From: UBA1479 sp040218445 | Lineage (GTDB): Bacteria; Pseudomonadota; Alphaproteobacteria; Rhodospirillales; Casp-alpha2 | DNA: 64,000 bases | Assembly (NCBI GenBank): GCA_040218445.1 | Contig: JAVJRK010000002.1 | Span: 211,924-275,923 of the forward strand | Reading direction: 5' to 3' | In this document: piece by piece, positions 7,624 through 14,717 of the stretch | Layout: every line of letters begins with the position of its first letter | Position numbering within the stretch: position 1 is the first letter of the stretch | The notes under the pieces: model-generated | Databases searched by the model: none | What the model was told of the DNA's origin: nothing | The model's input: only the letters and a program-made list of their open reading frames with translations | Made by a program: the position numbers and the translations under genes

Positions 7624-9225
7624 TTAGGCTGTACGGAAACGCGCCAGCTCTTCGCCGGATTTGGCATCATGCGCGTGCACGGTGCATACGAGGCAAGAAT
7701 CGTAAGATCGGCAAACATGACCAACTTCGACCGGATCGCTGTTGTCCGCGATCGGCGTCCCGATTAAAGACTCTTCAATCGGACCGCGCTCTCCGTCACT
7801 AGCGCGTGGGCCCACGTTCCAAGTCGTCGGCGCGATGATCTGATAGTTCTTGATCTTACCGTCTTGGACATCGATCCAGTGGCAAAGCGCCCCGCGGATC
7901 GCTTCCGTGGCACCCCACCCTTGACCGTCTTTTTCGGTCGGCTTGATGTACCATTCGTCGTTGAGTTTAAACTCACGAAGAATGCGCTCAGCCTCACGAT
8001 AGAGCTTGCACAGCTCGTGCATGCGGGCGAAGTGCCGAAGCTGGATCGAAGCACCACCCATCTTGCGATACATATCCAGGATCAACGGATCAGAATGCTG
8101 CCAGCTTTCGCCGTGATCGCCACCGGCGATCAATTGACGGGCCAACGGACCGGCTTCAAGACGACCGTTCTCGGCATGGCGAACAGCCGTTGCCCAGGAA
8201 TACTTGCCATCGTGATCCGTCTCGTTGTTCATCACGGCATTGGTCGTGCGATCAAACGGATGCACTTCGCCAGCCCCTTCGTCATACCAAGCATGGGTCG
8301 TATCTTCGCGGGCGAAGGCTTGGTCCATGGTCTTGAAGGTATCGGCGGCACCATCATACACACCCGACTTCATGATGACCGCAGCATTGCGGCCGTCAAT
8401 GGTTGGATTGTTGTATTTGTCCTCGTGCGGGAGGTAGCCCCAAGACACGAACTTGCCATGGCCCTTGCCATAGTTCTGCAGGCCGATGTCCATGCCCATA
8501 CGCCAGTACATACCGAGATCAGAATTGGCATGGTCGGGGCTTTCGTCCAACCAGGCCATGAAATCGTCATAAGACTTGATTTCCTCATAGCGCTCCATGG
8601 AGCAACCGAACCACAACGGCTCGATCCAATTACGACGGAAGTGTTCCAAGATCGACCAGGCACGCGTCACGTCCGTAAGGGTCGGTGCACACATGACGCC
8701 ACCCGGCACCATGTAGGACGAATGCGGCCATTGGCCACCCAACAGGGCATAGATTTCCACAGGCCGACCGGAAATCGTAACGCCTTGCTCATAAGACGTC
8801 CCGGTAAAGGGAGAATACCGCTTCACCGCTTCCTCAAAGAACTGGCTACCGGAGTAGTTTTTGTTGGTGAAATCGATCATGAACAAGCCGTAGTGATGAC
8901 GGGGCAAGGACTGGATCGATTCAACGATCTGACCCAGGTTCCGAGCCAGAATGGCGTTCCGCGGTACGGTCGTGCCCCAGGCCGTATCCAGTGCCCAGGC
9001 GGCACAGGTCAGATGAGACGCACCACAGATACCGCAAGCACGCGGCGTCACCACGAGGCCGGCTTGCGGATCTTTGTCTTTCAGGATGATTTCAAACCCG
9101 CGGAAAAGTTCCGCTTGGGTCCAGGCGTTGGTCACAACACCGTTTTCGATATCCACACGGACGTCTAGGTCACCCTCGACCCGACCAACCGGCGAAATAT
9201 CTAAGGTTTCAACTGCTGCTGACAT
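7624..9225 (-). CDS. hupL: [NiFe] hydrogenase large subunit, group 2a type
   Basis: The 533-residue subunit binds the NiFe(CN)2CO centre that splits H2. The N-terminal Cys pair is C64-x2-C67 (RACGICGASH) after the L1 motif ISPVGRVEGD. The C-terminal pair is C511-x2-C514 followed by His517 (DSCLVCTVH). Sixteen residues follow His517 and would be removed by the endopeptidase encoded at 6233. Length and text match cyanobacterial HupL and mycobacterial HucL better than the membrane-bound group 1 enzymes. A Ser replaces the usual Pro in the C-terminal motif. AGAGGAGA precedes the ATG. It follows hupS by 25 bases. Confidence 0.97.
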   Translation of the reverse strand: MSAAVETLDISPVGRVEGDLDVRVDIENGVVTNAWTQAELFRGFEIILKDKDPQAGLVVTPRACGICGASHLTCAAWALDTAWGTTVPRNAILARNLGQIVESIQSLPRHHYGLFMIDFTNKNYSGSQFFEEAVKRYSPFTGTSYEQGVTISGRPVEIYALLGGQWPHSSYMVPGGVMCAPTLTDVTRAWSILEHFRRNWIEPLWFGCSMERYEEIKSYDDFMAWLDESPDHANSDLGMYWRMGMDIGLQNYGKGHGKFVSWGYLPHEDKYNNPTIDGRNAAVIMKSGVYDGAADTFKTMDQAFAREDTTHAWYDEGAGEVHPFDRTTNAVMNNETDHDGKYSWATAVRHAENGRLEAGPLARQLIAGGDHGESWQHSDPLILDMYRKMGGASIQLRHFARMHELCKLYREAERILREFKLNDEWYIKPTEKDGQGWGATEAIRGALCHWIDVQDGKIKNYQIIAPTTWNVGPRASDGERGPIEESLIGTPIADNSDPVEVGHVCRSYDSCLVCTVHAHDAKSGEELARFRTA

Positions 9226-9250
9226 TTTATGTCTCCTCTTGTCGTCGCCG

Positions 9251-10213
9251 TTAAACGACGAAGATGTCTTCTTCGGCCCAAGCGGGGGCTGCGCCCTTCG
9301 CGGCCGCGGTAAGTTTCACGTAGCCCGTCTTATCGACGCCTTCCGGCAAGTCTTTGGGCACACCCATAACAGTCTGCGTCTTGAACACGGTTCCCGGTTG
9401 CAGGTCGAAGAACGGGAACTCCGGCTCAGTACAACCAAGGCACGGCATACCGGCACGTGTTTTGGACGACACCCGGTTCCACAAAATCCGGTTACATGGT
9501 GAATGCGTCATCGGGCCACGGCAGCCCAGATCGTAGAACAGGCAGCCCTTACGCTGACCGAACGCGGTGGTCGACACCTTGTAGGCAAAGTGCATGTTCC
9601 GTGTGCAGCCGGTTTGCGTGAAGCTGGAGAAGAAGGTTTTCGGTCGCTGGAATTCATCCAAGGTGATGTCCGCCGCGCGACCGGTCCCGACCGCCACCAA
9701 AATCTGCGTTACCCAGTCAGGGTGAGCCGGGCATCCGGGAATGTTGATAACGGGCAGGCCGGCTTTGGAGGTAAACCCTTCGCCCAAAGCACCACCTTTG
9801 TCGCGCTTCAAGAACTGCAGGCCTTGGCTGTCAGTGGGATTCGGTGCCGTTGCCGGGATACCACCCCAGGTCGCGCAGTCACCAATCGCAACAACGAACT
9901 GGGCCGCATCCGAAAGCTCTTTCACCCATTCTTTCATAGGACGGCCGCAGAAACGGTTCCAGTTGCCGGTGCCGTCAGGCGCATTCACAACTGTGCCTTC
10001 GAAGACGAAGATATCCAGTTGGATCTCGCCGGAAATACATTTTTCGAGGATGGCCTTAACGCCGTCGCCGAGTTCCAACCCAAGCGAAGGTTGCCACAAC
10101 ACATTGATACCGAAGTCAGTCACCAAGTCGCAGGCGCTTGGTTCCTCGGCGTTCAGAAATGACATGGTGTTGCCGGAGCATGCACCGCCCTGAAGCCATA
10201 GAAGATTTGCCAT
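9251..10213 (-). CDS. hupS: [NiFe] hydrogenase small subunit, group 2a type
   Basis: The 320-residue protein begins directly with MANLLWLQGGACSGNTMSF, with no twin-arginine signal and no C-terminal membrane anchor, so the enzyme should face the cytoplasm. Cys residues for three Fe-S clusters are spread as in the family: GGACSG, GDCATWGG, NIPGCPAHPDW, TQTGCTRNMHF, KGCLFYDLGCRGP and GMPCLGCTEPEFP. The text is strikingly close to cyanobacterial HupS. GGAGAAGATGGG lies before the ATG. It is the first gene of the operon, 98 bases downstream of a sigma54-type promoter. Confidence 0.97.
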   Translation of the reverse strand: MANLLWLQGGACSGNTMSFLNAEEPSACDLVTDFGINVLWQPSLGLELGDGVKAILEKCISGEIQLDIFVFEGTVVNAPDGTGNWNRFCGRPMKEWVKELSDAAQFVVAIGDCATWGGIPATAPNPTDSQGLQFLKRDKGGALGEGFTSKAGLPVINIPGCPAHPDWVTQILVAVGTGRAADITLDEFQRPKTFFSSFTQTGCTRNMHFAYKVSTTAFGQRKGCLFYDLGCRGPMTHSPCNRILWNRVSSKTRAGMPCLGCTEPEFPFFDLQPGTVFKTQTVMGVPKDLPEGVDKTGYVKLTAAAKGAAPAWAEEDIFVV

Positions 10214-10310
10214 CCCATCTTCTCCATTTTCTATTTCGTTTTGCTAAGACCTTTGGAAACTCATGGAGCTCAAAGACCGCAGGCCGATTTCAGCCCGTGC
10301 TTTTCCTTAG

Positions 10311-10326
10311 AGCAAGCGACATGCCA
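10311..10326 (-). promoter_or_regulatory. Sigma54 (-24/-12) promoter of hupSL operon
   Basis: The minus strand reads TGGCATGTCGCTTGCT, matching the RpoN consensus TGGCACG-N4-TTGCW at every key base, with GG and GC at the required 10-base spacing. Transcription would start near 10300 and give a leader of about 87 bases before hupS. An NtrC-family activator with the GAFTGA sigma54-contact loop is encoded next door (10713-12161). Confidence 0.85.
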
Positions 10327-10409
10327 GTTTCTGGCTGTAAATTTTTATTTGATATTTCAATGCATTATCTGAATATTTAAATTTCATCCACAGGGCAGAA
10401 CGTGTCTCT

Positions 10410-10449
10410 GCAAAGAAACTTTGCGGGACGTTTTGCAAACTTTGTTTGC
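10410..10449. promoter_or_regulatory. Two tandem 15-bp palindromes upstream of hupS (enhancer sites)
   Basis: GCAAAGAAACTTTGC (10410-10424) and GCAAACTTTGTTTGC (10435-10449) are both perfect 6-3-6 inverted repeats of one consensus, GCAAAS-N3-STTTGC, with centres 25 bp apart. They lie about 100 bp upstream of the sigma54 promoter, a typical place for upstream activator sites. The AT-rich segment 10340-10390 between them and the promoter would suit DNA bending. Binding by the neighbouring HupR-like protein is inference. Confidence 0.7.
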
Positions 10450-10465
10450 GAATGAGAATGAATAG

Positions 10466-10684
10466 TCAGCCCTGGCGATTGCCGCAGACGGGGCATTCGG
10501 TTTCGATTGGAAAACCGTACCAAACACCCTGACAACGGCTGCACCAATGTCCGGTACCACGCTTTCCTTCCGGATCGATCATTTCCGCAAATGGTGTTCG
10601 CCCCAGGTCTTTCACCGGACGCGCCTTACTTGTCCCGGGAACGCGGGACTGGGGAAACTTGATTACCCGATCATCATCCGACAC
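10466..10684 (-). CDS. Small zinc-ribbon protein (72 aa)
   Basis: The protein starts at a GTG (with AGAGGGATG upstream) and ends in a zinc ribbon: C-x2-C (HWCSRCQGVWYG) and C-x2-C (ECPVCGNRQG), 12 residues apart. The N-terminal half is basic and probably unstructured. It lies 28 bases after the HupR-like gene, so it is probably its operon partner, and ends just before the enhancer palindromes. It is not a known regulator to me. A DNA-binding or rubredoxin-like metal site role is possible. Confidence 0.75.
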   Translation of the reverse strand: MSDDDRVIKFPQSRVPGTSKARPVKDLGRTPFAEMIDPEGKRGTGHWCSRCQGVWYGFPIETECPVCGNRQG

Positions 10685-10712
10685 GGCGCATCCCTCTTGG
10701 CGGCACCATCAA

Positions 10713-12161
10713 TTACAGGCCGTTTAGTTCATAGCGCTTGATCTTGTTGGCGAGCCCGACCCGCGATAAGCCCAATTCACCTGCTGCCTTACTCTGATTC
10801 CAATGATTTCGCTGCAGGGCTTGGGAGACGATTTGCTTCTCCAAGGATTCAACCATTTCCTTCAAAGTTTGACCGTCGGGCGTAAAACCCATCCCTTGGA
10901 CACCGGAGACCTTCGGCTCCACGCTTGCCATGGCCGGGGTCAGGTGACGCACAGCAATATAGCCGCCCTGCTCCGTCACTGCGACCATCCGCCGGATTTC
11001 AGTTTCCAGCTCCCGGACGTTGCCTGGAAACTGATAAGCTGAAAGGCGATCCAAAACTTCCTGGGTGATGCCAACGACGCGATTGCCGACCACGCCTGCA
11101 TACTTTTCGACAAAGAATTGGGCAAGCACGGGAATATCCTCTGGCCGCGCTCGAAGCGGCGGAATTTCCAATTCAAAGCCTTTTAACCTGTAATAGAGGT
11201 CGCGGCGGAACTCACCCTTCTCGACCATCTTATCCAGAGGCCGATTGCTGGCGGCAATAATCCGTACATCGGAATGCCCCATCTTGTCGGAACCTAGAGG
11301 CTTGACCTCTCCTTCCTGAAGGAACCGCAACAGGCTGACCTGGAACCCCGGTGAAATCTCAGAAATTTCATCTAAAAAGACAGTGCCGCCATCCGCAGCC
11401 CTGAATAATCCGAGCCGGTCGGAAATGGCGCCGGTAAAAGCCCCTCGCACATGACCGAAAATTTCCGATTGCAACGTCTCTTCGTTGATCCCGCCACAGT
11501 TCTGAACCAGCATCGGCGCGTTCATGCGATCGGAATTAAAGTGTACCGCCCGGGCCAACAACTCCTTGCCCGTCCCGGTCTCGCCATGAATTAATATCGG
11601 AAGGCTGGTCTTCGCCGCCTGCTCAGCCTCGGCACAAAGCTCGGCCATCTTGGGGCTTACATAGACCAATTTCTCGAATTGCGACCACCCACCTTTGACG
11701 GCAAAAGGCGTCGTCCCATTGAACATCCCATCATCCATGGAAATTTTAAGTTCTCGCGACAAAACCCGATGCCGTCGTGACAATTCCGACATCTCCAGTG
11801 CTCGTTCAACCGCCAATTGGATCAGGGTTTCCGGGAACGGGAAAATCAGGAACAAATACGCAGCAGCTCGTTTCGCTAAAACTGAACAGGCTTCTTCGTC
11901 GCCCACACGACCAATCACGATCCTCGCCACATGAGGATTAGATATCCGAGCGTCCATCAAGGCGTTCTTGACGTCATCCTCAATTAACGACCTGTCACAA
12001 ATCAAGAGATGAACGTCCACTACGGACAGGTGATTGGCAACGTCCTGTTCCCGGTCACAGACGATAAGTCGGTAATGTGGATCATCCCCAATCGCCGCCG
12101 TGACCCGCTCATGCACTTTAGCGTCATCGGATATCAACAAAATGGTATGGGTTGCATCCAC
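10713..12161 (-). CDS. hupR: Sigma54-dependent response regulator, HupR-like
   Basis: The 482-residue protein has NtrC architecture. A receiver spans residues 1-120 (acidic pair ISDDAK, phospho-acceptor Asp in LLICDRSL). An AAA+ domain covers about 165-390, with Walker A GETGTGKE, the sigma54 loop GAFTGA and Walker B GGTVFLDEI. A Fis-type helix-turn-helix ends the protein (NQSKAAGELGLSRVGLANK). The receiver Lys that normally precedes Pro-Phe is replaced (FLIFPFP). HupR proteins switch on or off uptake hydrogenase operons, and the hupSL operon here has a sigma54 promoter and upstream palindromes. The start is a GTG with GGAAAG upstream. No HupT-like kinase is seen in this window. Confidence 0.92.
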   Translation of the reverse strand: MDATHTILLISDDAKVHERVTAAIGDDPHYRLIVCDREQDVANHLSVVDVHLLICDRSLIEDDVKNALMDARISNPHVARIVIGRVGDEEACSVLAKRAAAYLFLIFPFPETLIQLAVERALEMSELSRRHRVLSRELKISMDDGMFNGTTPFAVKGGWSQFEKLVYVSPKMAELCAEAEQAAKTSLPILIHGETGTGKELLARAVHFNSDRMNAPMLVQNCGGINEETLQSEIFGHVRGAFTGAISDRLGLFRAADGGTVFLDEISEISPGFQVSLLRFLQEGEVKPLGSDKMGHSDVRIIAASNRPLDKMVEKGEFRRDLYYRLKGFELEIPPLRARPEDIPVLAQFFVEKYAGVVGNRVVGITQEVLDRLSAYQFPGNVRELETEIRRMVAVTEQGGYIAVRHLTPAMASVEPKVSGVQGMGFTPDGQTLKEMVESLEKQIVSQALQRNHWNQSKAAGELGLSRVGLANKIKRYELNGL

Positions 12162-12196
12162 TGCAAATTAACTTTCCAATTTGATAAGCTATAATG

Positions 12197-12225
12197 CAGA
12201 TACTTCTCTCAGTGCATGATGTCAA
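12197..12225 (-). promoter_or_regulatory. Sigma70-like promoter of the hupR gene
   Basis: On the minus strand a perfect TTGACA (-35, 12220-12225) is followed after 17 bases by TATCTG (-10, 12197-12202). This sits about 36 bases upstream of the GTG start. The -10 box matches at only three of six positions, so strength is uncertain. Confidence 0.5.
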
Positions 12226-12998
12226 GAATCGTGATCTTGGCGACTCCAATTCCGGAATATTACCTTGCTCGAAGCCCTAACATTCCCTGTTTGCAATAAT
12301 AGGGAATACCTGTATGTGGCCGCCAATTTCCGGGAAATAAATGGCCTTTCGGCAGAGATTTCACCCGCAAAATCAAAAATTTCCCTGTATTTTCCCTACA
12401 GATCAGGGAAATCGGCACGCCTTATCACCAGAGACCGGTTCGCTCAGGACTGCGCCCACCGCCATTTAGCCCGCCGGCAGCGTCTGCCGCCGATCCCTCG
12501 GGAAAACCACAAAATTTCACCCCGCTATCACATGGTTTCCCTCCATGGAGACCGCTGATCGTGTGATGAACGATGCCCTGAGCCTGCTTTATTCCAAAAG
12601 TCACACCCCCGGTTCGAACAGCCGGCATTCTCCTGCGTGGCGTTCACTGTCCCCGTTCATAATATAACCCTGATATGACGCCCAAAAAGCAGTATGCTGT
12701 TTCGACCCGTAGTTGAAAAAGCTGCCGCCAAGCTGAGATGTGCCGATGACGATCGTTTGCGCCGGCTTCCCAGCCCTGATTTTGACGACCGATTCAATGG
12801 TTTGTTTCTTGCGGGGAGGCCATCCCGCCATGTGAGGCGGCGACAATTGGCACCGTTCTTGCGTCGCTTGGCCGTACTGATGGACTTATGCAGACAATCG
12901 ACCTGGGTTTTAACGCCCCAAAGTCAAATCGAACCCGCAAAACCGGGCATAACCGACACATTCTCCGAAGCTGACAGGCGGAAGGTAAACATCGGGAC
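12226..12998. repeat. Gene-free region with clustered TTCC/GGAA palindromes
   Basis: No convincing gene lies in these 770 bases. Between 12249 and 12420 there are four dyads of related sequence: ATTCCGGAAT, then ATTCCCT with AGGGAAT 12 bases apart (12282-12307), then ATTTCCGGGAAAT, then ATTTCCCTG with CAGGGAAAT 16 bases apart. Next comes a segment reading gaccggttcgct...actgcgcccaccgcca (about 12430-12465). In my memory this segment recurs as a non-coding repeat in alphaproteobacterial genomes. The rest shows nothing I can name, apart from the leader and ribosome-binding site of the secretion operon. Confidence 0.5.
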
Positions 12999-14717
12999 AT
13001 GAACACCAGCGCAACATCCTCCGTGCCGCGTCTCCAGGCCTGGTCGACATCCGACCGGCTTGAGGTCCTCCTGACGTCCGTCCTGATCAACATTCTGTCG
13101 TTGGCGTTGCCGCTTGCCATGTTGCAGGTCTACGACCGTGTCATTCCGAATAAATCATTGGGAACAATCACCCTTTTGATCCTGGGTGTGGGCGTGGCGA
13201 TTTTGCTCGACGCCATCATGCGGTTCGCGCGGGCCCACCTCATGGCGATGATCGGCGCGCGGTTCGAGCACAAGGCCGGCAGCGCCGCCATCCGCCATCT
13301 GCTCGGGTGCGATCTCGCCGCCTTCGAGCAGGAAGGCAGCGGCGTCCATATCGACCGTTTCAACGCGCTGAACCAGCTGCGCGATTATTACGGCGGCCAG
13401 GCCTATGTCGCGATTTTCGATTTGCCGTTCATTTTGCTGTTCATCGCCATGGTGTTCTATTTCGGCGGCGAACTGGGCATCGTTCTGATTGCCCTTCTGG
13501 TCATCTATGGCCTGGGCGTCGCCCTGTTCGGCAACCGGCTGGCCACGGCGATCGAACGCCTGCAGCGGGCCGACGACAGCCGCTTCGATTACATCATCAG
13601 CACCTTGACGGGATTGCCGCTGTTGAAGGCGCAGGCGATGGAGCCCATTGCCGAACGCCGCTATGAAACCTTCAATCTGGACTCCGCCGTCGAAGGACAG
13701 CGCGTCAACCAGCGGGTCGGCAGCCTGGGCGACCTGTCCTTTCTGATGAGCCAGTTGGCCATCGTCGTCATCGTCGCTTATGGCGCCTATCTGGTCGTCA
13801 ACGGGCACCTGTCCGTGGGCGGGCTCGCGGCCTGCACCCTGTTGGCCGGGCGGACCATGCAGCCCCTGAATAACATCGTCGGGTTCTGGACGCGGTTCCA
13901 GTCGGTCCGCAGCGCCGAACAGCGGTTCAAAAGCCTGTTTTCCATCCCCCCAGGTCCTCATGCACCTGGCGGCGCCAAACCCGCCGACGCTCTGTCGCCG
14001 ACTGCAGCCACCGCGTCCCTTGACTTGAAAAACGTCGCCTTCCGCTGGCCCGAAAGCGACACAGACCTGTTTTCGGGGGTCGACATATCGATCGCCGGGG
14101 GTGAATTCATCGCCATCACCGGCCCCAACGGCGAAGGTAAATCCGTGCTCATGAGCCTGATGCGCGGGTTCACCAAGCCGACACAGGGCGAGGTTCTGAT
14201 CGACGGCATCCCCTTGTCCGCGAAGCCGGCGGCGGAAATCGAACACCTCATTACCTATCTCCCGCAAAAGGAAGCGCTGTTCAACGGCACGATCCTGCAA
14301 AACATTACCGCGTTCCGCGAAGACCTGACCCATCAGGGCCTGGCCGCGGCCGAACTGGTCGAGCTGTCCAGCTGGGTGCAGAACCTGCCGGAAGGCTATC
14401 AAACCAAGGTCGGGGCCGGTGCCGGCGACCCGCTGCCGCGCGGCATCGCCCAACGCGTCGCCCTGGCCCGCGCCCTGGTGAACAATTCAAAAATTCTGCT
14501 GTTCGACGACGCAAATTCAGCCGTCGACCAATCCGGCGACATCGCCGTGAAAAAAGTCCTGACCAAGCTGAAAGGCCACACCACCGTCGTCATCGTCAGC
14601 CACCGACCGTCGATCCTGGATATCGCGCATCGCATTTTCCACCTGTCCGGCGGCCGCTTGACCGAACAATCACCACCGGACAGGACACCGGAAACCGGGG
14701 GGGGCTCCCATGTCTAA
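12999..14717 (+). CDS. Type I secretion ABC transporter half (572 aa), degenerate ATPase
   Basis: The protein has an exporter membrane domain (residues about 25-320, with YDRVIPNKSLGT typical of LapB/PrtD) and a C-terminal ATPase. Walker A is intact (GPNGEGKS). The signature is LPRGIAQR instead of LSGGQ, and Walker B reads ILLFDDANSAVD, so the catalytic Glu is Asp. It overlaps the next ABC gene by eight bases, and the two probably form a heterodimer that exports the giant protein encoded at 18336. It has no N-terminal C39-like domain. The GC and codon use do not differ from neighbours. Confidence 0.88.
   Translation: MNTSATSSVPRLQAWSTSDRLEVLLTSVLINILSLALPLAMLQVYDRVIPNKSLGTITLLILGVGVAILLDAIMRFARAHLMAMIGARFEHKAGSAAIRHLLGCDLAAFEQEGSGVHIDRFNALNQLRDYYGGQAYVAIFDLPFILLFIAMVFYFGGELGIVLIALLVIYGLGVALFGNRLATAIERLQRADDSRFDYIISTLTGLPLLKAQAMEPIAERRYETFNLDSAVEGQRVNQRVGSLGDLSFLMSQLAIVVIVAYGAYLVVNGHLSVGGLAACTLLAGRTMQPLNNIVGFWTRFQSVRSAEQRFKSLFSIPPGPHAPGGAKPADALSPTAATASLDLKNVAFRWPESDTDLFSGVDISIAGGEFIAITGPNGEGKSVLMSLMRGFTKPTQGEVLIDGIPLSAKPAAEIEHLITYLPQKEALFNGTILQNITAFREDLTHQGLAAAELVELSSWVQNLPEGYQTKVGAGAGDPLPRGIAQRVALARALVNNSKILLFDDANSAVDQSGDIAVKKVLTKLKGHTTVVIVSHRPSILDIAHRIFHLSGGRLTEQSPPDRTPETGGGSHV

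Noticed and set aside
7864..9168. 434-residue open frame opposite hupL
   Set aside because: HupL is certain; the antisense frame is His/Ile-rich shadow sequence.
12265..12558. 97-residue frame in the hupR-secretion gap
   Set aside because: It reads through the palindromic repeats, lacks a ribosome-binding site and has no protein-like composition.
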